DNA of 34,058 bases, taken from positions 1-34,058 of the forward strand of contig NZ_LFIO01001041.1 in the NCBI RefSeq assembly GCF_001187535.1, in the 5' to 3' direction. The position numbers and the translations under genes are program-made. Source of the stretch: Rhizobium ecuadorense. Lineage in GTDB: Bacteria > Pseudomonadota > Alphaproteobacteria > Rhizobiales > Rhizobiaceae. Shown one piece after another: positions 7,208 to 15,828 of this stretch (its first letter is position 1; each line of letters opens with the position of its first letter). The notes under the pieces were generated by a model, which was not told the DNA's origin, ran no database searches, and saw nothing but the letters and a program-made list of their open reading frames with translations.

Positions 7208-8341
7208 ATGGCCAGCTTGGATTCGCCGATCACGATCGTTCGGCCGCATCTGATCGAATTCGGCATCGGCACGGCGGGAAAGCTCGGCAAATGGGCTGCC
7301 GAAAAGGACTATCGGCGCACGCTTGTCATCTCCGATGCTTTCAACGCCTCACGCATCGACGTGCTGGAATTGAAGGGCGAGGTGACGGTCTTTGCCGAAG
7401 TGACGCCCGAGCCGGATACGGCCAACCTCGAAAAGGTGCTCGCGGCGGCGAACGGCGCCGACGCCGAGCTGATCGTCGGATTCGGCGGCGGCAGCGCCAT
7501 GGACCTGGCAAAACTTGCCGCCGTTCTTGCCGGCTCCGCGCAGACCCTGCATGACGTCGTCGGCCCGAACAAGGTGCATGGGCCGCGCAAGGCGGCACTC
7601 GCCCAGGTGCCGACGACCTCGGGCACCGGCAGCGAGGCCGGCATCCGCGCGCTCGTCACCGATCCCAAGACGATGGCCAAGCTTGCGGTCGAAAGCCTGC
7701 ACATGCTGGCCGACATCGCAGTCATCGATCCGGCCCTGACCTTTACCGTGCCGGCGCGCACCACGGCCGCCACCGGCGTCGACGCGATGGCCCATTGCGT
7801 CGAGGCCTTCACCAACCGCAAGGCCCATCCGATGGTCGACATCTATGCGATCGAGGGAACGCGGCTGGTCGGCAAATATCTCGCCCGCGCCGTCAAGGAC
7901 GGCAACGACGCTGAAGCGCGCGCCGGCCTGTCGCTCGCCTCGCTTTACGGCGGCTTCTGCCTCGGCCCGGTCAACACCGCCGGCGGCCATGCGCTTGCCT
8001 ACCCCCTCGGCACGCGCTGGCATGTGGCGCATGGTGCGGCCAATGCGCTGATCTTCCCGCATGTGCTTGCCTTCAACACGCCGGCGGCCCCTGAGAAGAC
8101 GAAAACGGTGATGGAGGCGCTCGGGCGCCGGACCTCCGACAACATCGCATCCGTCTTCGATGCGGCTTACGCTTTCTGCGCCGAGCTCGGCATCGAGATG
8201 AAACTCTCCGCGCTCGGCGTGCCGGAAAGCGATCTTGACGCCATGGCCGACGACGCCTTTGCCATCCGCCGTCTGCTCGACAACAATCCGCGCGATCTGA
8301 CGCGCTCCGACATCCGCTCGATCTACGCAGCCGCGTTCTAG
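7208..8341 (+). CDS. Iron-containing (group III) alcohol dehydrogenase family protein
   Basis: The 377-residue NAD(P)-dependent dehydrogenase/reductase has the cofactor motif GGGS at residues 93-96 and TTSGTGSE at 136-143. The four metal ligands are conserved at D192, H196, H261 and H275, with spacings (+4 and +14) matching FucO-type enzymes. Members reduce aldehydes and ketones, or maleylacetate, depending on subgroup; the substrate here is unknown. The ATG at 7208 follows GGGAGGA at good spacing. The frame is open from 7130, but that part contains the promoter. It lies 14 bases before the PdxA-like gene, so the pair probably act consecutively. This dehydrogenase/PdxA2-like pairing fits oxidation and decarboxylation of a hydroxy-acid or sugar-acid intermediate. 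Confidence 0.9.
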   Translation: MASLDSPITIVRPHLIEFGIGTAGKLGKWAAEKDYRRTLVISDAFNASRIDVLELKGEVTVFAEVTPEPDTANLEKVLAAANGADAELIVGFGGGSAMDLAKLAAVLAGSAQTLHDVVGPNKVHGPRKAALAQVPTTSGTGSEAGIRALVTDPKTMAKLAVESLHMLADIAVIDPALTFTVPARTTAATGVDAMAHCVEAFTNRKAHPMVDIYAIEGTRLVGKYLARAVKDGNDAEARAGLSLASLYGGFCLGPVNTAGGHALAYPLGTRWHVAHGAANALIFPHVLAFNTPAAPEKTKTVMEALGRRTSDNIASVFDAAYAFCAELGIEMKLSALGVPESDLDAMADDAFAIRRLLDNNPRDLTRSDIRSIYAAAF

Positions 8342-8355
8342 AAGGGATTTTGACG

Positions 8356-9339
8356 ATGGACAGGAATGCGAAAGTCGCCGTGACGCTTGGTGATCCCGCC
8401 GGCGTCGGCCCCGAGGTGATCGTCAAGGCCCTGGCGGCCCTTCCCAAAGAAGAGCGCCGCGACTTCGTCATCGTCGGCAATGTCGAAGCGCTGGAGCGCG
8501 CCGACCGCGCCACGGGCGCCGGCCTGAAATTCGGTCCTGCCCATGCCGGCGGCGACAGGATCGCCGTCGATGAAGTCGCACTCAGTGCGGCCCTGCCCGA
8601 AATCGGCAAGGTCAGCCCGGTCGCCGGCGATGCCTCGGTGCGCTATATCACCCGCGCCGTCGACCTCGCCATGTCAGGGCAAGCCGATGTCATCGTCACT
8701 GCGCCGATCAACAAGGAAGCGATGAACCTTGCCGGCCATCACCATGACGGCCATACCGGGCTTCTCGCCCATCTCACCGGCTCGAAGAGTTCCTTCATGC
8801 TGCTTGCCTCCGAGCGGCTGAACACCATCCATGTTTCCACCCATATCTCGCTGAAGGGGGCGATCGAGCGCGCGAGGACGGAGCGGGTTCTCGCCACCAT
8901 CGAGGCCGGCCACCGGCACTTCCTGCGGCTCGGCAAGAAGGCGCGCATCGCCGTTGCCGGTCTCAACCCGCATTGCGGCGAAAACGGCCTATTCGGCACC
9001 GAGGACATGGAATTCCTGGCCCCCGCCGTCGAACAGGCGCAGGCTAGGGGTATCGACGTCGTCGGACCGATCTCGGCCGATACGGTCTTCGCCCGCGCCT
9101 ATAACGGCGCCTTCGATCTCGTCATCGCCCAATATCACGACCAGGGCCATATCCCGATCAAGCTCGTTGCCTTCGAGACGGCGGTCAACGTCTCGCTCGG
9201 CCTGCCGATCGACCGCGTCTCGGTCGACCACGGCACCGCCTTCGACATCGCCGGCACCGGCAAGGCCAACCACGTCAACATGCTCTCGGCCATCGCCTAT
9301 GCCCGGCTGATGGCGCGCTCGCCGCGGCAGAGCGCATAA
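8356..9339 (+). CDS. PdxA2-like 4-phospho-hydroxyacid dehydrogenase (PdxA family)
   Basis: The 327-residue enzyme has the PdxA family's metal-binding histidine cluster, GHHHDGHT (histidines about 128-133), and the C-terminal [10 protein letters not shown] motif. The nucleotide-binding [19 protein letters not shown] region is also present. PdxA makes the vitamin B6 precursor by oxidative decarboxylation of 4-phosphohydroxy-L-threonine. The paralogue PdxA2 does the same to 4-phospho-threonate or -erythronate in sugar-acid catabolism. The catabolic neighbours favour PdxA2. The usual partner kinase (DUF1537/OtnK-DtnK type) is not in the window. Two starts are possible: TTG at 8350, or ATG at 8356, preferred here with AAGGGA upstream. 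Confidence 0.88.
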   Translation: MDRNAKVAVTLGDPAGVGPEVIVKALAALPKEERRDFVIVGNVEALERADRATGAGLKFGPAHAGGDRIAVDEVALSAALPEIGKVSPVAGDASVRYITRAVDLAMSGQADVIVTAPINKEAMNLAGHHHDGHTGLLAHLTGSKSSFMLLASERLNTIHVSTHISLKGAIERARTERVLATIEAGHRHFLRLGKKARIAVAGLNPHCGENGLFGTEDMEFLAPAVEQAQARGIDVVGPISADTVFARAYNGAFDLVIAQYHDQGHIPIKLVAFETAVNVSLGLPIDRVSVDHGTAFDIAGTGKANHVNMLSAIAYARLMARSPRQSA

Positions 9340-9361
9340 TCAGACGAGATCCGTTGACGGC

Positions 9362-10453
9362 TTATCGAGCTGGCCGAGCCCGCATGGTCATGGTTTTGTC
9401 TACGAGACGAGCCGTTCCGTAAGCGAAACACACGACCGCGCTGAGAAGCACGAAAAAAGCGAGAGGGCCGCTCAATCCGACCGACCCGGCGACTGGCTTG
9501 AAAACACCGATCACACCGCGGTGCAGAATGTAGACGGGGTAGGAGATATAGCCCACCCACGTCGCCAACCTCTCGGCTTTTCCAGGCATCTCCAGAAAGA
9601 GGCCAAGCATCACGATGAGCGGCGCCAGGGCCATCGCGAACATCAGATCGTAATAAGGCCGCAGGAGGGAAGGAACCGGCGCGGCCATGAAAATCATCAG
9701 AAGAAGGCACGGCAGGATCGCTGTCCAACCTTTCCTCCAGGCCGGCATGCCACCGAATAGACGGCTGATCACGACCCCTGCAGTAAATGAAAACATGACC
9801 CTTGGGAGACCACCTATTGCGGAAGGCCATTCCCAGCCGATATTCAACACACCGTACTTAAGACCCACAAAGGCCAAAAGCGCAGCTGAAACCAAAGCGA
9901 CGAGGCAAAGGGCACGGACAGAGAGCCGGAAGAGCCATAGCGCGAAGACTATGTTTACCAACAGCTCCCAGAACATCGACCATGCAGGGCCATTGATTGG
10001 AAACATACCCTGCATTGGGTTGGCTTGAAGAAAATACATCGGGCTGGGCAGAAAAATCCCGTTGGCAACGGTCGACGCCAACAGGTCAATGACGCTCTGA
10101 TGTCTCAGGCCCCAGCCTGTTAACAATATGATCTGTACGAGACCGACCAAAATTCCGATCAAATAGAGCGGATAAAGGCGCTTGATTCGAGCCGCCATGA
10201 ACGCCGGGAACGGCAGGCCACGTGCAAGCCGTTTTCCATAAATCTCGGCGATAATAAACCCGCTGAGTACGAAGAAAAAGTCGACCGCCAGATAGGCCGA
10301 CGGGGCATATCGTTCCTGGAAATGTGTGGCGACAACACAGATCGCGGCAAAGCCGCGCATTGCATCCAGGGAATAGTAACGGCTGCGGTCGGGATTCGAG
10401 ACTTCTGCGGCGTCAATCGTCGATGGCGAATAACCGCGGTCGAGACTGGTCAT
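9362..10453 (-). CDS. Acyltransferase 3 family membrane protein (OafA/ExoZ-like)
   Basis: The 363-residue multi-span inner-membrane acyltransferase has the family signature at its N-terminus: YYSLDAMRGFAAICVVATHF (R and H of the proposed active site), then AVDFFFVLSGFII. About ten hydrophobic segments follow. Such enzymes move acetyl or succinyl groups onto exopolysaccharide, O-antigen or Nod-factor sugars. The ATG at 10453 is a reasonable start, with AGGAT upstream. It is the last gene of a minus-strand set with a flippase and a pyruvyl transferase. It probably decorates the same surface polysaccharide. The acyl group and acceptor cannot be read from sequence. Confidence 0.9.
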   Translation of the reverse strand: MTSLDRGYSPSTIDAAEVSNPDRSRYYSLDAMRGFAAICVVATHFQERYAPSAYLAVDFFFVLSGFIIAEIYGKRLARGLPFPAFMAARIKRLYPLYLIGILVGLVQIILLTGWGLRHQSVIDLLASTVANGIFLPSPMYFLQANPMQGMFPINGPAWSMFWELLVNIVFALWLFRLSVRALCLVALVSAALLAFVGLKYGVLNIGWEWPSAIGGLPRVMFSFTAGVVISRLFGGMPAWRKGWTAILPCLLLMIFMAAPVPSLLRPYYDLMFAMALAPLIVMLGLFLEMPGKAERLATWVGYISYPVYILHRGVIGVFKPVAGSVGLSGPLAFFVLLSAVVCFAYGTARLVDKTMTMRARPAR

Positions 10454-10543
10454 CTGATCGATATCCTATTCGCTTGTGCCTGAGCGGCGTTCAGATGCGG
10501 TGGATTGAAACTGACATCCGTGCCGACCACTTTGCGCATCAGT

Positions 10544-10576
10544 GGCTCCTCCGCAAGGCTGGTCTGCGGAGGAGCC
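10544..10576 (-). terminator. Strong stem-loop between flippase and acyltransferase genes
   Basis: A perfect 12-bp inverted repeat, GGCTCCTCCGCA (10544-10555) with TGCGGAGGAGCC (10565-10576), has a 9-base loop. It begins 6 bases after the flippase stop. There is no T tract. It probably limits or processes readthrough into the acyltransferase gene. Confidence 0.6.
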
Positions 10577-10582
10577 CCGATA

Positions 10583-12109
10583 TCACGATTGATGTGCCAC
10601 AGGGTCGACAAGCTCGTCCCTGTTGGTTTTGCGCTGTCGTACCTGCTTTATACTGCCGATCAAGACATTGAGATGAGATCTGCACAGAACAAAGATCAGG
10701 CAGCAATATGCAATTCCGCCGGCGACGATTTCCACGGCCAGACGTGGATAGGGGGACCAATGAATGAGCGATTCATGCAGGAGCAAAACCACAGCGACCA
10801 TTCCTGCACAAGCCAAGCTGGGCCGAAGAAACTGCATCAGATAGGCCCCGACACTCAGCTCGATGTGGCGCGAAACCTTCCAGCTGGTGATTGGCCAAAA
10901 CAACAGAACTTCGATCATAATCGCGAAAACAACTATTGTGACGCCGAAAGGATAAAGAACTGCGATCGTCACGAGCGTGAGGAGATTTCGTGCCAGCTGG
11001 TAGTAGAACCACCAATCCATCTCCCCCTGGCTCTTGATCAAGGATGCCTGCACGTAGCCGATCCCAGCCATCAACCCGATAACGCAGTAGAACCGAACCG
11101 GCCAAACGGCCTCGATCCAATGCGCACCGAAAATTGTCGTGATCGCATCGCCGGCAACTGCGGCAAGGCCGATGAAGACGGGGTAGGAAACCAGGGCGCA
11201 GCCAAACGTCGCCATCAAAAATGCTTCTCGAACCTTCTTCGGATCGGTTCGCAACGAGGACAGCAAGACGTGGGTGACCGATGTTAAGCCCCCGGCGATG
11301 ACGTTGTTGATCATATCGAACAAACGCTTCGAGAAATTATAGATACCGAGCGCTGACGGGCTCAGGAGCACGCCGATGATCAAATTGTCCAAGCTCATCG
11401 TTTGTAAGAACCGAGTGCCGGATGCAAAAAAGCCGTAGTGCAGCAGATCGTTCAGGCTTTCTCTCTTCACGTGAAGCCCGGGCGACCACCCTGCACCCCA
11501 GAAAGCAGCGCCGCATGATGCCGCCGTGGCCGCGATCTGGGCAATCGCAAGCGCCCACAAGCCGAAACCCGCGAGAACCAAAACAAGGCAAATACAACCA
11601 GAAGTAATTGTGGCGATAACAGTCCGGACGGCGACGAGGTGGAATGACATCTTCCTGTTGACGATCGCATTCGGAACGACGGCCGTGAAGTCGAAGAACA
11701 CCTTCAGTCCCATGATGTAGATAAGGGACGTGATTTCCTTATGTCCCACGTAGGCCGCGATGGGCGAAGCGGCGACACACAAAACGCCATAGACCAAGAA
11801 TGAAAAAGCAAGCGAAAGCATAAATATCGTATCGAGGTGGCTTCGCCTTATTTCGGATCGCTGTATGATTGCTTCACCAAATGCGGTCGGTCCAAAACTG
11901 CCGGCAAACGACACGATGCTGAATGCCAGCGCAACAAGACCGAAATCCTGAGGCTGGAGGACTCGAGACGTCACCACGAAAACTGCGAAGGTGAGGACTG
12001 TCGGAATGAGCGTGCTCATCGCCGACCAGAAGGCACCCGTTACGGCTGCGGCGGATCGGTTCTTATTGACATGGCTGAATAGAATATCATCGTCTCGTAC
12101 AACCGACAA
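10583..12109 (-). CDS. Lipopolysaccharide/exopolysaccharide flippase (Wzx/ExoT-like)
   Basis: The protein of about 508 residues has 12-14 hydrophobic segments throughout and belongs to the polysaccharide transporter branch of the MOP superfamily. The N-terminal FWSAMSTLIPTVLTFAVFVVTSRVLQPQDFG segment, with its TSRVLQPQDFGLVALA core, is diagnostic of Wzx/WzxC/ExoT proteins that flip lipid-linked repeat units across the inner membrane. I prefer the TTG at 12109, since AGGAG lies 7 bases upstream. An upstream TTG at 12133 overlaps the preceding stop (TTGA) but has no ribosome site. It lies directly after the pyruvyl transferase gene. No glycosyltransferase or polymerase accompanies it, so the repeat unit must be built by genes elsewhere. 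Confidence 0.88.
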   Translation of the reverse strand: MSVVRDDDILFSHVNKNRSAAAVTGAFWSAMSTLIPTVLTFAVFVVTSRVLQPQDFGLVALAFSIVSFAGSFGPTAFGEAIIQRSEIRRSHLDTIFMLSLAFSFLVYGVLCVAASPIAAYVGHKEITSLIYIMGLKVFFDFTAVVPNAIVNRKMSFHLVAVRTVIATITSGCICLVLVLAGFGLWALAIAQIAATAASCGAAFWGAGWSPGLHVKRESLNDLLHYGFFASGTRFLQTMSLDNLIIGVLLSPSALGIYNFSKRLFDMINNVIAGGLTSVTHVLLSSLRTDPKKVREAFLMATFGCALVSYPVFIGLAAVAGDAITTIFGAHWIEAVWPVRFYCVIGLMAGIGYVQASLIKSQGEMDWWFYYQLARNLLTLVTIAVLYPFGVTIVVFAIMIEVLLFWPITSWKVSRHIELSVGAYLMQFLRPSLACAGMVAVVLLLHESLIHWSPYPRLAVEIVAGGIAYCCLIFVLCRSHLNVLIGSIKQVRQRKTNRDELVDPVAHQS

Positions 12110-12129
12110 AACTGAGCTCCTACAGGGAA

Positions 12130-13230
12130 TCAAACTATAGAGGGATGAGGGACGAGATCCGGGGCGGGAAGACCCGGACGCAGATCTATCGGTCTACTCG
12201 ACTTGTACCAGGTGCCGTTCATCTCATACGGGAGGCGGGACATGGCCGCCAAAAGCTCACTGGCATTTGTCGCTTTCTCCACCAGCAAAGTGTCGCCGGT
12301 CCAGCTACCGATGAAGTCGTGCAGCCTGCTTCCGTTTCTCGCAACCGCGACATGCGGCTTATTGAGCAAAAGACAAAGAGTATGACCATGGAGGCGGTTG
12401 GTGATAATCCGTTGCGCGCCGGATAGCATCTTCACGCCATAATCGACATAGCGAGCAGCGACATCCTCGTAATGTTGGGCCACCATCTCGGAACGGCTAA
12501 AGCCACGCCGCATTACGGCCTTGACGACACTCGCCTTGCGCAGGCGCGACAAATTATCCGGACCGTTGATCCAATTGGTAAGGGGTCCGCCAACGATCGC
12601 TCGGGCGTCAGTTATGTCGACGTCGTCCTCTCCAAAAGGCTGCATAACATATAATGCCCTGAGAGGATCGGCTTCGAACGGTTTAAGCAGGTCGATACCG
12701 AATGCCGCGTCCGGCCCAGCCTCGACATCGCAATCGAAGTTCGCTTTTGCCAGCTCGAAACTCTGCTCGTCGCGCGTCATAAAGAAAAATTTGCGATGCC
12801 TCCCGATCGTGCGCTTCGCGTACTCCATCAGTGCCTCGTTGGCGAAATCGATTGTTTGAGGCATCTGAATGATGGTTCGATCCGGATATTTGCACGCCAG
12901 CCGATAGCGAATATCTTCTCTTCCGGTCCGCGCATCTCCGAAGTCTGACCAGCCGCAAATGAATATTGGAGCGTCGCCGGGCGTGGATTTTATCTCGTTA
13001 ATACTTTGAAGAGAGCCGCCGGTAAGTACCGGCAGGCGCCCTGTTACCTCCTGCAATACCTTTGCCAATCCCAGCCAACTTGCGTGGTGGCCGGGATCTT
13101 TAGTGGATGGAAAATCCATTATAACGTAAGGCTGCTCTCTACTAACAAATTTCCTTACCGATCTAATCAACTTTTCCTGCAGTCGCCGTATTACAACTTC
13201 GCCGAGATGATACATATATTCTACTTGCAT
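12130..13230 (-). CDS. Polysaccharide pyruvyl transferase family protein (ExoV-like)
   Basis: The protein of about 366 residues belongs to the pyruvyl transferase family (ExoV/CsaB/WcaK). Visible family segments are FICGWSDFGDARTG, IIQMPQTIDF, FFMTRDEQSFELAKANF, the acidic GPDAAF strand and the near-C-terminal ITNRLHGHTLCLLLNKPHVAV, which carries the family's conserved RxHGxxLxxxxxxP motif. It should add ketal pyruvate from phosphoenolpyruvate to a sugar of a surface polysaccharide. The start is uncertain. The ATG at 13230 is chosen; a TTG at 13275 would add 15 residues; neither has a strong ribosome site. The upstream DNA is AT-rich, unlike the catabolic genes, which fits a transferred polysaccharide islet. 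It is the first gene of the islet, and its stop is close to the flippase start. Confidence 0.82.
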   Translation of the reverse strand: MQVEYMYHLGEVVIRRLQEKLIRSVRKFVSREQPYVIMDFPSTKDPGHHASWLGLAKVLQEVTGRLPVLTGGSLQSINEIKSTPGDAPIFICGWSDFGDARTGREDIRYRLACKYPDRTIIQMPQTIDFANEALMEYAKRTIGRHRKFFFMTRDEQSFELAKANFDCDVEAGPDAAFGIDLLKPFEADPLRALYVMQPFGEDDVDITDARAIVGGPLTNWINGPDNLSRLRKASVVKAVMRRGFSRSEMVAQHYEDVAARYVDYGVKMLSGAQRIITNRLHGHTLCLLLNKPHVAVARNGSRLHDFIGSWTGDTLLVEKATNASELLAAMSRLPYEMNGTWYKSSRPIDLRPGLPAPDLVPHPSIV

Positions 13231-13478
13231 TTTCAAAATTGGATCAGCAATTACATGCCCAAGTTTAGGAGTCAATTGGACTGCCGTGCGTCATAGCCAC
13301 GCACCAAATTTGCCTTACTTCTTAAGGTAAATGAGAACGAGATTCGGACCTTGCGCGCTCCGGGCGATTGCAACGGTCGAAAGGAGTGCGGGAGCATGAC
13401 CAGGCCGCCGTGCCTGGCAGCGAGGGCAGGAGGTCGCGGCATTGATGCCCGAAGAGAGATCGCGAAAAATTGAGCTGA

Positions 13479-13961
13479 TCACATGCCGAACAACCGGCGG
13501 TCCCAGTAGACGGGTTGGTGGAGGCTGACCGTGATCGATGGGAATTCCGGATGGGCCGGGTTGATCAGCACGTTGCGATCCACCCGGGCAACGACGCTCG
13601 GCACCAGCAGGATGGCGCTGCGCTTTTCCTGGCACCACTTTTCGCCGAAAATCTTGCTGACGCCGGCCGGCATGCTGTCCCAGCCCGGCAGCGCCGGCTC
13701 GGAGAAGATCTCGTAGCTGAGCCCGCGCGGCATTGATATCGTGACGTAATGCTGATTGGGAGGCAGCCTGCCGCTGCCATGGACGAGCTTTTCGAGCAGC
13801 GCCGTCGAATAGTGCTCGCTCGTATAGATGATCGGGCTGCCTGACGTGTTCCACCGCCCCGGCGCGATGGTCGAGCCGGTGGCATCGAAGATCGGGTAGG
13901 TTCCGTTCGGATCTCCGATACGGACGGATGTCAGCGTACGGTCAAGAAGCTGTGCGCTCAC
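13479..13961 (-). CDS. res: RES-domain toxin (Res of a Res-Xre toxin-antitoxin pair)
   Basis: The 160-residue RES-domain protein has the expected fold-defining residues: R36 in GRWNTSG, Y46 in the IIYTSEHYS segment and E57 in STALLEKLVH. A conserved serine region lies near the C-terminus (PSITVSLHQPVYW). RES toxins deplete cellular NAD+ and cause growth arrest. The start is GTG at 13961; it overlaps the antitoxin stop as GTGA, so translation is coupled and the toxin is made after the antitoxin. The length is normal for the family, with no sign of damage. The order (antitoxin first, toxin second) is standard for Res-Xre. The role here is probably plasmid or island maintenance, or a stress response. 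Confidence 0.9.
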   Translation of the reverse strand: MSAQLLDRTLTSVRIGDPNGTYPIFDATGSTIAPGRWNTSGSPIIYTSEHYSTALLEKLVHGSGRLPPNQHYVTISMPRGLSYEIFSEPALPGWDSMPAGVSKIFGEKWCQEKRSAILLVPSVVARVDRNVLINPAHPEFPSITVSLHQPVYWDRRLFGM

Positions 13962-14389
13962 GCAGCGCTGCCGTATTTCAGGCTTCCAAGGATATCGAGC
14001 ACGAGCTCGCCGCCGATCTCGCTCTGGATGACGACGTCGATCGGCCGCCTGTCCTCCAGCATCGCATGCGGGCGAAACAGGAAATCGCGCGCCTCGGCCT
14101 CGGTCTGCCAGACATCGAGTGCCAGCCCCCAGACACGCGCGAGACGGGCGAGCCTTATGCCCTCGTCGGAGGAGAGCCGATGCTTGGACTTGCGCCGTTC
14201 ATAGGTGGCCTTGGGAACGAGCCGATATTTGAACTGGGCGTCGCTTGGGGCCAGAAGCAGCGCCATGCGGTCAAGCGCCTTGACCGGCAATCCCGCCTCG
14301 ATGCTGGAGAGCAGGCCGAAGGCCGAACGCGACGCCGGTTCCCTGGCAGGCAGTCCGAGAACGTCGGCAACGACAGCAAATCCCATCAT
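13958..14389 (-). CDS. xre: Xre/MbcA/ParS-type antitoxin (DUF2384) of the Res-Xre pair
   Basis: The 143-residue antitoxin pairs with the RES toxin. The N-terminal half (FGLLSSIEAGLPVKALDRMALLLAP) is the DNA-binding part. The C-terminal half contains the DUF2384 toxin-binding helices (ARLARVWGLALDVWQTEAEARDFLFRPHAMLEDRRPIDVV). These end in a motif like the 'G..P.d' loop that inserts into the RES active site. The ATG at 14389 has GGAG 8 bases upstream; a second ATG follows at once at 14386. The antitoxin usually represses its own promoter. A matching inverted repeat lies 17-44 bp upstream. Confidence 0.88.
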   Translation of the reverse strand: MMGFAVVADVLGLPAREPASRSAFGLLSSIEAGLPVKALDRMALLLAPSDAQFKYRLVPKATYERRKSKHRLSSDEGIRLARLARVWGLALDVWQTEAEARDFLFRPHAMLEDRRPIDVVIQSEIGGELVLDILGSLKYGSAA

Positions 14390-14404
14390 GACAGTGGCTC
14401 CGTT

Positions 14405-14584
14405 TCACTTGAGGTTATATTTAGTCTCAAGTGGACCGATGATCAAGTGCATCGTTTGCTGAGCTGCCGATGGAGACGGATTATAAGTCCGGACTGGCGG
14501 TTCGGCACCCAAGGCATCGATCTTTCCGAACTCGGCGAGACGATTAACGAATAGCTTGAACAAGGCCTGCGGGATTGCCGGCAT
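14405..14584 (-). CDS. Small hypothetical ORF upstream of the antitoxin (59 residues)
   Basis: This short frame begins ATG at 14584, with GGGG close upstream at poor spacing, and ends TGA at 14405-14407, 15 bases before the antitoxin start. The first two thirds use rhizobial-looking codons (QALFKLFVNRLAEFGKIDAL). I recognise no family. It could be a remnant of a longer gene or chance. Against it, the antitoxin operator candidate overlaps its 3' end. Confidence 0.15.
   Translation of the reverse strand: MPAIPQALFKLFVNRLAEFGKIDALGAEPPVRTYNPSPSAAQQTMHLIIGPLETKYNLK
14406..14433. promoter_or_regulatory. Inverted-repeat operator candidate of the Res-Xre operon
   Basis: CACTTGAG (14406-14413) and CTCAAGTG (14426-14433) form a perfect 8-bp inverted repeat with a 12-bp AT-rich spacer. 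The spacer includes a minus-strand TATAAC, a plausible -10 box. The position, just upstream of the antitoxin gene, fits autorepression. Confidence 0.6.
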
Positions 14585-14700
14585 GATCCCCTACCACGTG
14601 CCATCGATCGTTTGCGGCAAACCCCGGCCATGAACGAGCTTGTGATCCACCCAGTCTTTTTCTCAGAGAGCGCCTTTTTGGAAATTCCTTTCTCCTCATT

Positions 14701-14737
14701 CTAATTAGTCTACTTAATTTATAGAAATAACTTAATT
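14701..14737. promoter_or_regulatory. AT-rich upstream region of the sugar transporter with a direct repeat
   Basis: ACTTAATT occurs at 14712-14719 and again at 14730-14737, 18 bp apart, with the palindrome CTAATTAG at 14701-14708. The ribosome site GGAGAG follows at once. It probably holds the promoter and operator of the transporter operon. The rest of 14434-14700 shows only the doubtful small ORF. Confidence 0.4.
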
Positions 14738-14750
14738 GGAGAGAATGGTC

Positions 14751-15764
14751 ATGAGCATCGAAAAGTCCGGAAGCCGCTTCGGAAGACGAGACCTGTTGAA
14801 ACTGTCCGCAGCGGCCGGGGTCGCCGTCGCCGGCGCTTCGCTTGTCGGGCAGAAAACGGTCTTGGCAGCCGGCGAGGAACTGTCGCTGAAAGGCAAGCGC
14901 ATCGCCATCAGCGCCACCGGCACCGATCATTTCTTCGACCTGCAGGCCTATAACGCCCAGATCGAGGAGGTGAAGCGCCTCGGCGGCGAGCCGATCGCCG
15001 TCGATGCCGGGCGCAACGACGGCAAGCTGGTTTCGCAGCTGCAGACGCTGATCGCCCAGAAGCCGGATGCGATCGTGCAAATCCTCGGCACGCTCAGCGT
15101 CATCGATCCCTGGCTGAAGAAGGCGCGTGACGCCGGCATCCCGGTTCTGACCGTCGACGTCGGCTCGACCAATTCGATCAACAACACCACCTCCGACAAT
15201 TGGGGCATCGGCAAGGACCTGGCGCTGCAGCTCGTCTCCGATATCGGCGGCGAAGGCAATATCGTCGTCTTCAACGGCTTCTACGGCGTCACCCCTTGCG
15301 CGATCCGCTATGACCAGCTGGTCAATGTCGTCAAATATTTCCCGAAGGTGAAAATTCTTGAGCCGGAACTGCGCGACGTGATCCCGAATACTGTGCAGGA
15401 CGCCTTCACGCAGATCACTGCAATCCTCAACAAATATCCGGAAAAGGGTTCGATCAAGGCAATCTGGTCGGCCTGGGATATTCCGCAGCTTGGCGCGACC
15501 CAGGCTTTGGCGGCTGCCGGCCGTACCGAGATCCGCACCTACGGCGTCGACGGCAGTCCTGAGGTGCTGCAACTCGTCGCCGATCCGAATTCGCCGGCTG
15601 GGGCCGACGTTGCGCAGCAGCCGGCCGAAATCGGCCGCACTGCCATCCGCAACGTCGCCAAGCTGCTCGCCGGCCAGACCCTACCGCGCGAGACCTATGT
15701 TTCCGCGCTGCTCGCCAACAAGGCCAATGTCGGCGAAGTCAGCAAGAAACTCGGCATCGGCTGA
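14751..15764 (+). CDS. Sugar ABC transporter substrate-binding protein (CUT2/ribose type)
   Basis: The 337-residue periplasmic-binding protein of the Peripla_BP_4 (ribose/galactose) family starts with a twin-arginine signal, FGRRDLLKLSAAAGVAVAG. The predicted cleavage site is near VLAAGEE. The mature domain has the two-lobed pattern IAISATGTDHFFDLQAYNAQIEEVKRLGG, followed by LIAQKPDAIVQILG and IPVLTVDVGS. The ATG at 14751 lies 7 bases after GGAGAG. An ATG at 14745 is too near the ribosome site. It is first in a four-gene transporter operon (binding protein, double ATPase, two permeases). The sugar is unknown; no catabolic enzyme for it is attached to the operon. Confidence 0.93.
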   Translation: MSIEKSGSRFGRRDLLKLSAAAGVAVAGASLVGQKTVLAAGEELSLKGKRIAISATGTDHFFDLQAYNAQIEEVKRLGGEPIAVDAGRNDGKLVSQLQTLIAQKPDAIVQILGTLSVIDPWLKKARDAGIPVLTVDVGSTNSINNTTSDNWGIGKDLALQLVSDIGGEGNIVVFNGFYGVTPCAIRYDQLVNVVKYFPKVKILEPELRDVIPNTVQDAFTQITAILNKYPEKGSIKAIWSAWDIPQLGATQALAAAGRTEIRTYGVDGSPEVLQLVADPNSPAGADVAQQPAEIGRTAIRNVAKLLAGQTLPRETYVSALLANKANVGEVSKKLGIG

Positions 15765-15774
15765 CAAGGCTCAC

Positions 15775-15801
15775 GGACGATCCGGCCGTGCCGGATCGTC
15801 C
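15775..15801 (+). terminator. Intercistronic stem-loop after the CUT2 binding-protein gene
   Basis: A perfect 12-bp inverted repeat, GGACGATCCGGC (15775-15786) with GCCGGATCGTCC (15790-15801), has a 3-base loop. It starts 10 bases after the stop codon. There is no T run, so it is more likely an mRNA stabiliser or attenuator than a full terminator. Confidence 0.65.
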
Positions 15802-15828
15802 AACATCTACTCGCCCGGAAAGATCGAT

